A stretch of 10,803 nucleotides of DNA from Betaproteobacteria bacterium (lineage in GTDB: Bacteria > Pseudomonadota > Gammaproteobacteria > Burkholderiales > Rhodocyclaceae), in NCBI GenBank assembly GCA_028065725.1, contig JAPTVL010000120.1, positions 1 to 10,803 on the forward strand. The letters run 5' to 3'. Position 1 is the stretch's first letter. Each line of letters starts with the position of its first letter. This document shows positions 1-6,843 of this stretch, piece after piece. A program made the translations under genes and the position numbers. The notes beneath the pieces are model-generated. The model was not told the origin of the DNA. It did no database searches and saw nothing but the letters and a program-made list of their open reading frames with translations.

Positions 1-514
1 ACAGACGGGCAATGTGCCGTACGTCAGTGTCGGCGCTGGCTGTCAACACCTGCGGCGTCATTAACTGTTCAACCCGCGCGTCGCGTGTATGCGGGACCTG
101 TTGTTGGTAACTTTCGGACAAGCCGGCCAGGTAACGCAATATGTCGCGATCCGAAATGATGCCCACCAGCCTGCCGGCTGAGGTGACAACCGGAATATGG
201 CGAAATGCGTTTTTCTGAAATTGACTCAATGCCTCCGTAATGCTCGCTTCTGGCGTCAAGATCACGACCGGCGAAGTCATCACCTGTTCAGCCAACAAAA
301 CAGAAGGATTTTTCGCCAATTGTTCGATAGCGCGATAAGCCTGTCCGGCCAGGTTTTGCCGATCATGCTGTTCTGATACATCGGGATGGTCCATATCCCC
401 AATGGGGTGCGCGGCAGCAATGGCTGCTGTTTTTTCAACCCCAGGCCTTTTAAATACCCGTTCCAATGGCATGAGTTCAGTAGCATTCAGGGAATACATC
501 GTAAAGGATGTCAT
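1..514 (-). CDS. CBS-domain protein, partial (C-terminus beyond left edge)
   Basis: The frame is open from an ATG at 514 to the window edge (171 complete codons), so the C-terminus is missing. Residues about 74-131 form a complete CBS motif: VMTSPVVILTPEASITEAL, then FRHIPVV and GRLVGIISDRDIL. A second begins at about 148 with VEQLMTPQVLTA and is cut by the edge. CBS pairs usually bind adenosine nucleotides and regulate an attached or partner protein; no other domain is visible here. The first 70 residues are low in recognisable motifs and probably form a linker or N-terminal extension. The start at 514 was chosen because an AAAAGG stretch lies about 8 nt upstream; an internal ATG at 499 is the alternative. 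A weak terminator separates it from the upstream fusion gene, so it may be transcribed independently. Ligand and partner are unknown. Confidence 0.85.
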   Translation of the reverse strand, partial: MTSFTMYSLNATELMPLERVFKRPGVEKTAAIAAAHPIGDMDHPDVSEQHDRQNLAGQAYRAIEQLAKNPSVLLAEQVMTSPVVILTPEASITEALSQFQKNAFRHIPVVTSAGRLVGIISDRDILRYLAGLSESYQQQVPHTRDARVEQLMTPQVLTASADTDVRHIARL

Positions 515-550
515 TTATTTGCCTTTTCTTGCTGCACGTAACGTTCACTG

Positions 551-575
551 CAAAAGACTGCCATCCGGATAGCAG
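551..575 (-). terminator. Possible weak intrinsic terminator after the SDR/VKOR gene
   Basis: On the minus strand CTGCTAT and ATGGCAG form a 7-bp stem (one G-U pair) around a CCGG loop, followed by TCTTTTG. It lies 170 nt past the stop of the 1001-aa gene and 36 nt before the CBS gene start. The stem is short and the U-tract is only four long, so termination may be partial. Confidence 0.35.
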
Positions 576-597
576 ACAGTATCCTTGTGGACGGCTA

Positions 598-643
598 CTC
601 CACCGTCAGCAGCACGACAATCTGGCGGTGGAGGTTTTGTTTT
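598..643 (+). terminator. Strong intrinsic-type terminator on the plus strand, without an obvious gene
   Basis: CTCCACCGTCAG (598-609) pairs with CTGGCGGTGGAG (622-633) as a 12-bp stem with one G-T wobble around a 12-nt loop, followed directly by TTTTGTTTT (635-643). The U-tract is only on the plus-strand side, whereas all genes here read on the minus strand. In minus orientation the same hairpin could still pause polymerase or protect the 3' end of the upstream operon, but it lacks a U-tract. Confidence 0.6.
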
Positions 644-744
644 GGATGACGCTCGTTTTTTCTCGTCTCAACTTCCTCGATTCTTCCTGTCACGCCCGTC
701 ACTCGCGTAACGCATCAGACCGTACGATCAGCCGGGAACGCCGG

Positions 745-3700
745 CTAAACGATATATCGGTCCCAGCCCGCATAAGACTCCTTGATCTTCCCGCGCGGGA
801 TCGCCAGGACGATCAGCAGCACCCCGCAGATCACCCCGTTCCAGATCGCCAGCGGCGAGACGATGCCGTCGAGCAGCCACGGTGCCGCAATCAGCCAGGC
901 ACCGAAAGGGATGTTGATGAAGCGAATGGCGCGGCCGACCTCGGCCAGGGCAATGATCGAAAACGTCACCACCAGTAGACCCACCATGTGATCGCTGTTG
1001 GTCATGGCGCCAGAGCTGTCGAAGGCGAGTCGCGTGAAGGTAAGCCAGACGCCGATCGCGATGCTGAGCAACAGCGTCCAGGGATAGGTCACGCCGCGCG
1101 TGGCCTGGGCCCACTGCTCGCGGGGGCTGGCGGCGAGCCCTTTGTCCGTGTCGTCGCTGCCGCCGTCCATGGCATCACCCTCCCAGAAAGTGCGCCAGAA
1201 CGGTTTGCCCTGCTTGCGCGACCAAGCCAGGAATTGACCCATCGCCACGAATTCGTTCAGTGCGTAGGGGATCATCACCGCCATCGCCAGCGCGGCGATC
1301 AGGCACAGCGTGCACCAGGTGCCGATCGCGATCGGCTGGATGATGACGAAATAGATGCTGACAACACCGAGCGGCAGAATCAGGATGGCCAGCGCGAGCA
1401 CCATCCACGGCATGGTGCGCCAGCGGGTTTTTGTCCCCATCCAGACCATCACCAGCTCGAGCATATAGACGATGCCGCCCAGGGCGCCATCGGCAATCGG
1501 CCAGGCCTTGGACATGTTCGAGGTGATGATGGTCTCGGTGCCGTTCATCACGCCCTTCATGTCGCCACTGCCGGCGAAAAATGGTTCCCAGACCGTATCG
1601 ATATGGCCGAGTTGATAGGCACCAAGGATGCGGGCGATCAAAAACCCGATCAGCGCGAGCACCGCGATCGGCATGCGCTGCAACCAGCTTGCCGGCGTAT
1701 AGGCCCAGCCCGGCGGCACATCCGGCTTGCCCATCATGCCGGCCATGCTCATGCCCGGCATCATCGGAATCAACACCGCCAGCGCGATCACCAGCCCACC
1801 GACCAGCGTCCCATTGGCATAGGCCTCCGGCAACGGTGTCCAGAACACCAGCGGGGCGAACATCAACCACAGCCCGACGAAGGCGTTGGCCCACTGCGCC
1901 CAGGGATTGCGGCGCCACGTATCCGCCGACAGAACGCTGAAGACGATCACCAGAATGCCGCTGACGACATCGCTCCAGGTCATCAGCAGGTTACGCAGCT
2001 CGAACGAAGGCAGCCCGCGCTCGGCCATGACCCGCAACTGGTTGGCGTCGGGGGCGAAGTCGCTCATGTAGCCGAGCGTGAACGGGCTGGTCAGCAGCCA
2101 GAAGCCCAGCATCATGCTGAGATAATAGGGCCAGAGCATATTGCGATGGCTTTCGACCATCATGTCGAGCTGTTCACCGCCACCGCGCGACTTCGACTCG
2201 CCGCGCGGCACCAGCACCATCCCGCACTTGGGGCAATTACCCGGTTCGCTGCGTACGATTTCCGAGTGCATCGGACAGGTGTACTCAACCGCATGCCCGG
2301 CGTGCATCTTGTCGCCATGACCAGCATGCGCTTTGGCCGGAGTGGTGCGCGGCTCCAGTGTCATGCCGCACTTGGGGCACTTGCCCGGTTCACTTGCCAC
2401 CACCTCGGGGTGCATCGGGCAGGTGTACTCGACTGCCTGCGACGTCGGCGGCGCAACGGGCTCCAGGGCCGTGTCGCACCGCGGACAGTTGCCTGGCGAA
2501 GACTGGCAGACTTCCGGGTGCATCGGGCAGACATGCATCTTGCTGTCATGCGCGGGAGGTGCTTCGGCGGACAACGTGGCGGAATGAGTGTCCCCAGCAT
2601 GCGCGTGCTCGGGCTGCTCGGGTGCCCCCGTCACAGCGTGCCCCGCCTTCTCCTTTAAAGACGCGGGCGCCTCCAGGCCGTGCTCTCGGTACCAACCGAA
2701 CGGGTCGGCCTGCAATGCCGCCACCATCTTCGGCAGGGTCTCGCGCAGCGAATGACGGGGTTCCCAATCGAGCAAGGTGCGGGCACGCGTGATATCGAGG
2801 GCGTAATGATCGTTGGCCCGGTCGATCATCCACGGCTTGATGAACGGATCCTGGCCGGGAATGTGGTCCTGAATCCATGCGCCGGCCTTCGCGATCGGCC
2901 CGGGAACATTGTGCGTCTCCCACGACTCGTCGCGTATCAGCCGCGAAAACGTATGCTGCAGCTCGTCGTAGCTCAACGTCTCCGGCTCGCCGATGAGGAT
3001 CGCCGTCTCCGGCGGCAGCTTGGCGCGATGCTCGATTGCGCGCTCGATCGAGTCCACTACGTCGTCCAGATGGATAAAGGCCTGTCCATGCGAGGTCTCT
3101 CCGGAATACAGGTGACCGGCGAGCTGCTGCTCATTGATGCGCTGGATCTGGTTCGCCAGCGGCGGCGAGTGGCAGACATCATCGTAGACGCCGGCGAAGC
3201 GAAGCATGACAACGGGAATCTCGCCGCGCTCCGCCCGGATCACTTCCTCGGTGCGGACCTTCGACTCAGGGTAGGCCCAGGTTGGGCCCAGCGGCGAGTC
3301 CTCGGTGAGGAATATGCCCGGCTCGCCCGGCCGGTGCACGAGCATGGTGCTGGCGAAAATGAACTGCTCGACCGCGAAGCCCTCGCGCAGCCCGCGCAAC
3401 ATGCGTCCCGTGCCCTCGCGCAACCCGCGCAGCAAACGCCGCGTACCCTCGACCGTGATCTCGTCGTATTTCGGACTCGGCTTGCCGAGGAAATCGTAAT
3501 AGGCCGCCAAATGGACCACGGCGGCGATGTGGGTCCCATGGTGTCCCCGCAGGACACGCAGTCCCTCGCGCACGCTGTCATCAGAAGTAATATCGACCGG
3601 TATGTGCGTGCAGCCGGGCGGTGGTGGCGCGGGCGCCTTGCGGTCGAAGCCCACGACATCGCTGAAACTTCCGGTCAGCCGCTGCATCACCGCGTCGCCG

Positions 3701-3750
3701 ATGCGTCCGTTGGAGCCGGTGACCAGGACGATATTTCTTTTTGGTTTCAT
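745..3750 (-). CDS. SDR/epimerase - triple heavy-metal-binding domain - SPW/VKOR membrane fusion protein (1001 aa)
   Basis: Residues 1 to about 350 are an extended SDR / NAD-dependent epimerase. The nucleotide-binding motif TGSNGRIG is at 11-18 and the catalytic YxxxK is Y160/K164. Three heavy-metal-binding modules of the CPMHP...CPKCGM type follow (about 405-432, 442-468, 490-516); the first lacks the Gly-Met after its last Cys. The C-terminal half is membrane-embedded: SPW-type segments (about 540-637), a VKOR-like domain (about 690-840) with a WCTLC redox motif (C813, C816), then another SPW-like region (about 890-985). The loop cysteines usual in VKOR are absent; the only other Cys in the membrane half is C975. 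Likely role: a membrane thiol-redox protein with a cytosolic dehydrogenase and metal-binding linker; the substrate is unknown. The start at 3750 is supported by AGGGGTGGA 7 nt upstream. An in-frame extension to 3876 lies inside cfa and is rejected. The site overlaps the cfa stop, suggesting translational coupling. Residues 104-124 contain a tandem repeat. Confidence 0.88.
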   Translation of the reverse strand: MKPKRNIVLVTGSNGRIGDAVMQRLTGSFSDVVGFDRKAPAPPPPGCTHIPVDITSDDSVREGLRVLRGHHGTHIAAVVHLAAYYDFLGKPSPKYDEITVEGTRRLLRGLREGTGRMLRGLREGFAVEQFIFASTMLVHRPGEPGIFLTEDSPLGPTWAYPESKVRTEEVIRAERGEIPVVMLRFAGVYDDVCHSPPLANQIQRINEQQLAGHLYSGETSHGQAFIHLDDVVDSIERAIEHRAKLPPETAILIGEPETLSYDELQHTFSRLIRDESWETHNVPGPIAKAGAWIQDHIPGQDPFIKPWMIDRANDHYALDITRARTLLDWEPRHSLRETLPKMVAALQADPFGWYREHGLEAPASLKEKAGHAVTGAPEQPEHAHAGDTHSATLSAEAPPAHDSKMHVCPMHPEVCQSSPGNCPRCDTALEPVAPPTSQAVEYTCPMHPEVVASEPGKCPKCGMTLEPRTTPAKAHAGHGDKMHAGHAVEYTCPMHSEIVRSEPGNCPKCGMVLVPRGESKSRGGGEQLDMMVESHRNMLWPYYLSMMLGFWLLTSPFTLGYMSDFAPDANQLRVMAERGLPSFELRNLLMTWSDVVSGILVIVFSVLSADTWRRNPWAQWANAFVGLWLMFAPLVFWTPLPEAYANGTLVGGLVIALAVLIPMMPGMSMAGMMGKPDVPPGWAYTPASWLQRMPIAVLALIGFLIARILGAYQLGHIDTVWEPFFAGSGDMKGVMNGTETIITSNMSKAWPIADGALGGIVYMLELVMVWMGTKTRWRTMPWMVLALAILILPLGVVSIYFVIIQPIAIGTWCTLCLIAALAMAVMIPYALNEFVAMGQFLAWSRKQGKPFWRTFWEGDAMDGGSDDTDKGLAASPREQWAQATRGVTYPWTLLLSIAIGVWLTFTRLAFDSSGAMTNSDHMVGLLVVTFSIIALAEVGRAIRFINIPFGAWLIAAPWLLDGIVSPLAIWNGVICGVLLIVLAIPRGKIKESYAGWDRYIV
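3380..3445. repeat. 33-bp tandem duplication inside the SDR domain
   Basis: Two adjacent 33-nt copies (3380-3412 and 3413-3445) start with CCCTCGCGCA and stay similar across their length. They encode, in frame, LRGLREG twice within residues about 107-124. The copies have diverged by several substitutions, so the duplication is not very recent or has been under drift. Confidence 0.7.
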
Positions 3751-3756
3751 GGCGAT

Positions 3757-3766
3757 TCCACCCCTA
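3757..3766 (-). promoter_or_regulatory. Ribosome binding site overlapping the cfa stop codon
   Basis: The cfa stop TAG is the first part of TAGGGGTGGA, which serves as the Shine-Dalgarno site for the downstream SDR/VKOR start at 3750. The overlap decides that start over the upstream in-frame ATG and points to coupled translation of the two proteins. Confidence 0.7.
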
Positions 3767-5101
3767 TTTAATACAAGGCTGACGATAGAGATCGCGCCGC
3801 GTGAGCGGAACCGGGTTGGAAAAGGGTTCGCGCCTGGAAGCCAGAATTTGGTATATCCCGGTATTGCCTTCTTCAAACTGCATGGCGCAAGCGGCCATAT
3901 ACAGCCGCCAGATACGATAAACGGGCTCGGTCACATACTTCAGCGCTTCTTCGTGGCGCTCATCCAGGCGTCTTACCCACTCGCGTAGCGTCAGCGCATA
4001 GTGCTGCCTTAATCCCTCAACGTCATGGACTTCGAAGCCGGCGTCTTCCATGATTTTTTGAACCGTGCTGACGGTTTCGAGTTGTCCGTCAGGGAAGATA
4101 TAGCGATTGATGAATTCGGTCGAAACGGTTTTCTTCCAACCGCCTTCATCACTGGTGATGCCGTGGTTGAGGAATAATCCGCCGGGTTTCAGCAGGCGAT
4201 TGGCCATTGCAAAGTAAGTGGGCAAATTTTTCAAGCCCACATGCTCGAACATGCCCACGCTCACCAGTTTGTCAAACTTGGCCTCGCCTTTTAGATCGCG
4301 GTAATCGAGCAGTTCGACTGAAACATTTCGTTCGAGACCGCGCTGCTTGATCGTTCGTTGAGCATGGTCATATTGATTTTGGCTTAGCGTAATGCCATGT
4401 GCACTCACACCATAATATTCCGCAGCCCGGCAGATCAAGGCGCCCCAGCCGCAGCCGATGTCGAGCAGTCGATCGCCGGGTTTGAGCCGCAATTTGCGGC
4501 AAATGTGGTCGAGCTTGTCACGTTGCGCTTGTTCAAGGCTCTGACTGGCATCCTCGTAATAAGCACAGGAATAGACCATCTGTTCGTCCAGCCACAATGC
4601 ATAGAAATCGTTGGAAACGTCATAGTGAAAAGAAATGGCATGGCGATTCAGATCTTTGCTGGGCTCCAGCCCAATTTTTTGCCCAAAGGTTTTTCCCCAC
4701 TTGGGTATGTAGCTGCCAGTCGATGCGGTTTTTTCTGGCTTGATCCTAAATGCTTTGGCCGCGAGTTCGGCCTTCTCCATCAGGGACAGTTGCAATGAAG
4801 TCAGATGGTGACGCAGCTTGAGTGCACTATAGAGGTCACCGTCAATGTCGATGAGTCCCTGAAAATAGGATTCCGCGAGACGCAATGGATCGCGCGACAG
4901 GATGAGATCCTGAAAAGCTTTTGTGGAGCGGAAGGACAGCGAAAACGCCGGGTGGTCGCGGCCCAGATGCACTTCGGAACCGTCCCACAGGCAGATGCGG
5001 AGACATCCGTCGAAATCCCGGAACAGGCGATACAGGATATGTTTGGCCAGTTTTATTCCGGGTATTGTCGGCGGCAACGCCATTTCCGTGGAGGTAGTCA
5101 T
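3764..5101 (-). CDS. cfa: Cyclopropane-fatty-acyl-phospholipid synthase (SAM-dependent)
   Basis: This 445-aa protein has the full CFA-synthase signature. It transfers a methylene group from S-adenosylmethionine to the double bond of unsaturated acyl chains in membrane phospholipids at the inner face of the membrane. The SAM site LLDIGCGWG is at 212-220. Residues matching the E. coli Cfa active site are present: C179 in YSCAY, E286 in GMFEHVG, H313 and I315 in NHGIT, and Y368 in [16 protein letters not shown] (159-167) is the usual family motif. The N-terminal lipid-binding region (about 1-130) is also present. It is longer than E. coli Cfa (382 aa), with a C-terminal extension after about 420. 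AAGGAG lies 9 nt before the ATG at 5101. It sits between DUF2934 and the SDR/VKOR fusion, likely in one MerR-driven transcript. A related methyltransferase making methyl-branched acyl chains cannot be excluded. Confidence 0.95.
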   Translation of the reverse strand: MTTSTEMALPPTIPGIKLAKHILYRLFRDFDGCLRICLWDGSEVHLGRDHPAFSLSFRSTKAFQDLILSRDPLRLAESYFQGLIDIDGDLYSALKLRHHLTSLQLSLMEKAELAAKAFRIKPEKTASTGSYIPKWGKTFGQKIGLEPSKDLNRHAISFHYDVSNDFYALWLDEQMVYSCAYYEDASQSLEQAQRDKLDHICRKLRLKPGDRLLDIGCGWGALICRAAEYYGVSAHGITLSQNQYDHAQRTIKQRGLERNVSVELLDYRDLKGEAKFDKLVSVGMFEHVGLKNLPTYFAMANRLLKPGGLFLNHGITSDEGGWKKTVSTEFINRYIFPDGQLETVSTVQKIMEDAGFEVHDVEGLRQHYALTLREWVRRLDERHEEALKYVTEPVYRIWRLYMAACAMQFEEGNTGIYQILASRREPFSNPVPLTRRDLYRQPCIK

Positions 5102-5150
5102 TTTACTGAACTCCTTTATCTTATTAGGGTTGCTCTGATCGACTTTTCTC

Positions 5151-5174
5151 GGGTTGGCGGAAAGCCGCCAACCC
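5151..5174. repeat. Perfect 10-bp inverted repeat with a 4-nt loop between DUF2934 and cfa
   Basis: GGGTTGGCGG (5151-5160), AAAG, CCGCCAACCC (5165-5174) forms a perfect GC-rich hairpin in the 92-nt gap. There is no U-tract on either side, so it is not a standard intrinsic terminator. It may stabilise or process the mRNA and set different levels of DUF2934 and cfa. Confidence 0.75.
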
Positions 5175-5193
5175 TGCCAGTACTCAACTTAGG

Positions 5194-5385
5194 TTAGAGC
5201 TTGCCCTTAGCCAGCAACTGATCGATTTCCGCTTCTGCGGCCAGCCAATTTTCCAAATCACAACCTCCGTTGAACCCACCTCTTTCAGCGATGTAATAAG
5301 CTGCGTCCTCAACATATTGACGCCGTTGCTCTTCGGATAGTTTCGTTTCGGCCTTGGCTCCGCTGTTCTCGATATTGATGCTCAT
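5194..5385 (-). CDS. Small DUF2934-family protein (63 aa)
   Basis: This short soluble protein has the DUF2934 pattern: a helix with AAYYIAERGGF (about 28-38), then CDLENWLAAEAEID (42-55). The family is of unknown function and is common in proteobacteria as small stand-alone proteins. There is no signal peptide or membrane segment. The ATG at 5385 is preceded by AAGGAG at 7 nt, a very strong site. It is the first gene after the MerR-type promoter and heads the cfa - SDR/VKOR group. A stable hairpin separates it from cfa, which may allow it to be made in excess. One cysteine (C42) is present. No enzymatic role can be assigned. Confidence 0.82.
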   Translation of the reverse strand: MSINIENSGAKAETKLSEEQRRQYVEDAAYYIAERGGFNGGCDLENWLAAEAEIDQLLAKGKL

Positions 5386-5443
5386 GGTTTATCTCCTTCG
5401 TATAAGAAATAACGGTTCACCCTTTCACTTGGCGCAGTTAAAT

Positions 5444-5476
5444 TTCAGCCATGGATTAGCCCTTTGGTGGGCTGAA
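5444..5476 (-). promoter_or_regulatory. Leader hairpin 2, with two mutually exclusive pairings
   Basis: On the minus-strand RNA, TTCAGCC (5476-5470) can pair with GGCTGAA (5450-5444), or AGCCC (5473-5469) with GGGCT (5462-5458). The 3' partner differs while the 5' segment is shared, so the two folds compete. It lies about 60 nt before the DUF2934 start. Confidence 0.4.
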
Positions 5477-5481
5477 CATGC

Positions 5482-5529
5482 ATCGCAAAACTGCCGTTTC
5501 TGGTAAGCGTCCTAGTAACGGTTTGCGAT
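5482..5529 (-). promoter_or_regulatory. Leader hairpin 1 in the DUF2934-cfa 5' untranslated region
   Basis: ATCGCAAA (5529-5522) pairs perfectly with TTTGCGAT (5489-5482). CCGTT (5521-5517) pairs with AACGG (5498-5494), leaving a 4-nt bulge on one side and an 18-nt loop. The structure begins some 20-25 nt after the likely transcription start. No known riboswitch class was recognised. Confidence 0.5.
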
Positions 5530-5559
5530 CCTTCTCCTTGCATTGTTGTTACATCGCCC

Positions 5560-5591
5560 ACGATAAAAGCTGTGTGTAGCACATAGGTCAA
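5560..5591 (-). promoter_or_regulatory. MerR-type promoter with a long spacer and dyad operator
   Basis: The -35 TTGACC (5591-5586) and -10 TATCGT (5565-5560) are 20 nt apart, the overlong spacing used by MerR-family activators such as ZntR. Starting at the last base of the -35 box is the dyad CTATGTG-CTA-CACACAG (5586-5570), a 7-bp half-site with one mismatch. The placement, dyad hugging the -35 side, is like the mer operator. The -35 overlaps the stop codon of the merR gene. A normal 17-nt spacing to TTTTAT is possible, but it lacks the key A at position 2. It most likely drives DUF2934-cfa-SDR/VKOR. Confidence 0.65.
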
Positions 5592-5998
5592 TCTTCCATG
5601 GCTATCGCTTCAATCAAGTGGCACACGGCTTTTCCATCCGGCATGCCGTCGGGCATATTTGTCCATAGTGCTGTTGCACGCTCCATGCGCATCTGCAATT
5701 TTTTCAAATCCCGCAATTTGTGCCTGGCCTCCTGGAGGCGCTGCGCCATGAGATTGCGCACCCGCGGACAAGGAGAGTGCCCATGGCTGCTGTCTTTTAA
5801 AATGTCGCTGATATCCCCCAGACTGAACCCCAGTAGCCGTGCCTTGCGGATAAACACCAAGCGCGTAAGGTCATCGTTGCTATAAAAGTTATAGCCGTTT
5901 CTTTCATCGCGTCTTGGGACAAGCAGGCCGCTATGGGTATAGTGCCGCACCGTGTCCGCAGTAACCCCTGCACGCCTGGCGAGTTCCGAAACTGTCAT
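5588..5998 (-). CDS. MerR-family transcriptional regulator, metal-responsive type
   Basis: This 136-aa protein has a MerR winged-helix DNA-binding domain (1 to about 70): TVSELARRAGVTADTVRHY, then GLLVPRRDERNGYNFYS and the LLGFSLGDI segment. A long dimerisation helix follows (about 79-112). Likely ligand cysteines are C77 (SPCPR) and C126 (AVCHLIE), which align by eye with ZntR C79 and C124. The Cys-Cys pair of ZntR at the end of the helix is replaced by a TNMPDGMPDG segment, so the metal site is not a standard ZntR, CueR or SoxR one. MerR proteins bend and untwist promoters with overlong spacers; such a promoter follows immediately, overlapping this stop codon. AAGGGGAGG lies just upstream of the ATG at 5998. 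The ligand cannot be named; a thiophilic metal such as Zn, Cd, Pb, Cu or Hg is plausible. Confidence 0.92.
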   Translation of the reverse strand: MTVSELARRAGVTADTVRHYTHSGLLVPRRDERNGYNFYSNDDLTRLVFIRKARLLGFSLGDISDILKDSSHGHSPCPRVRNLMAQRLQEARHKLRDLKKLQMRMERATALWTNMPDGMPDGKAVCHLIEAIAMED

Positions 5999-6058
5999 AT
6001 CCTCCCCTTATGATCCAACCACTATTCGATACACCGGCCAATCAGCACGGGTACGGTT

Positions 6059-6087
6059 TTTATCCTTGGCTCGCACTGACTCACCAA
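6059..6087 (-). promoter_or_regulatory. Candidate promoter for the merR gene
   Basis: TTGGTG (6087-6082) and GATAAA (6064-6059) are 17 nt apart in the 82-nt gap upstream of merR; the -35 overlaps the fpr stop codon. The match is moderate (3 of 6 and 4 of 6). Read-through from fpr is the alternative. Confidence 0.25.
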
Positions 6088-6824
6088 TAACTTTCCAGCG
6101 TAATGTGACCGGGATCGCGCCGCCGGTTTTTCTTCAAGCCGCGCGTGAGCAACGCTTCGGTCGTATCGCGCACCATGTCAGGGTTGCCGCACAGCATCAC
6201 CTGCGCGTTTTCCGGCGCAAGCGCAACACCGGCCCTGGCTTCAAGCCGGCCATCGGCAATGGCTTCCGGGATGCGTGCCCGCAACGCGAAATCCATCTCG
6301 GCGCGGCTGACGAAAGGCACGAAACGGAACTGTTCGCCATGCTGTTGCGCGAAGCCGCGGATGGTTTCGTCGTAGGCCAGTTCCTCGGCCTGGCGCACCG
6401 CATGCACCAGCACGACGCGACCGAATCGCTGCCACGGTTGTTCGGTTTTGAGGATGGATAGGAATGGCCCGATACCGGTGCCGGTCGAGATCAGCCAAAG
6501 ATGCTTTGCATCGGGTATTTCGGAGAGTGTGAGAAATCCGGCAGCGTGCGGCGAAACCCAAACGGCATCGCCCTCTTCGAGCGCGGCTAGGCGTGGGGAG
6601 AGCGGCCCTGCCGGCACCAGAATGAAATAGAATTCCAGGGGTTTTTCACCTGGCGCGTTGATGAAGGAATAGGGACGTCCGACTATTTCGCCGTTGATGT
6701 CGAGCGCGAGCTTGGCGAACTGTCCGGCGTGGAACGGCGCCACTTCGGCGGCCACCCGCAGCGAGCACAACCGCTCAGTCCAGCGCCGCTTGCCTACCAC
6801 CGTGCCTGCTACAAATTTACCCAT
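6081..6824 (-). CDS. fpr: Ferredoxin--NADP(+) reductase, FAD-containing
   Basis: This 247-aa protein is the usual length for bacterial subclass FPRs. It exchanges electrons between NADPH and ferredoxin or flavodoxin in the cytosol. The FAD motif RPYSF is at 50-54, the NADP(H)-binding GTGIGPF at 115-121, and CGNPDMV at 212-218. The chain ends in ESYW, the C-terminal aromatic residue expected to stack on the flavin in this subclass. The start at 6824 (MGKFVAGTV) matches the family N-terminus and has GGAA 6 nt upstream; an ATG at 6836 would add four residues but has a poor site. It begins 19 nt after the FAD oxidoreductase stop, so the two are probably cotranscribed. Supplying reducing power to that enzyme through a ferredoxin is an attractive inference, though no small cytosolic ferredoxin gene is in the window. 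Confidence 0.93.
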   Translation of the reverse strand: MGKFVAGTVVGKRRWTERLCSLRVAAEVAPFHAGQFAKLALDINGEIVGRPYSFINAPGEKPLEFYFILVPAGPLSPRLAALEEGDAVWVSPHAAGFLTLSEIPDAKHLWLISTGTGIGPFLSILKTEQPWQRFGRVVLVHAVRQAEELAYDETIRGFAQQHGEQFRFVPFVSRAEMDFALRARIPEAIADGRLEARAGVALAPENAQVMLCGNPDMVRDTTEALLTRGLKKNRRRDPGHITLESYW

Positions 6825-6843
6825 CGTATTTTCCATTTCACCG

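Noticed and set aside
508..978. Plus-strand reading frame of 156 codons
   Set aside because: It crosses the intergenic hairpins and then runs antisense to the VKOR gene's 3' end; there is no ribosome site or family resemblance.
988..2658. Long plus-strand reading frame of 556 codons
   Set aside because: It is the antisense shadow of the SDR/VKOR gene: low-complexity, Arg/His-rich composition and no domain, while the minus strand encodes recognisable motifs throughout.
2680..3771. Plus-strand reading frame of 363 codons
   Set aside because: It is antisense to the SDR domain; its length reflects high GC content and codon bias, and it has no motif.
3751..3876. N-terminal extension of the SDR/VKOR protein to an ATG at 3876
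   Set aside because: The 42 extra residues overlap the end of cfa and do not resemble the SDR N-terminus, while the ATG at 3750 has a clear ribosome site and begins right before the TGSNGRIG strand.
5445..5543. 32-codon ORF in the leader (MQGEGSQTVTR...)
   Set aside because: There is no Shine-Dalgarno site before its ATG, it overlaps both leader hairpins, and it matches no family I recognise. A leader peptide is possible but unsupported.
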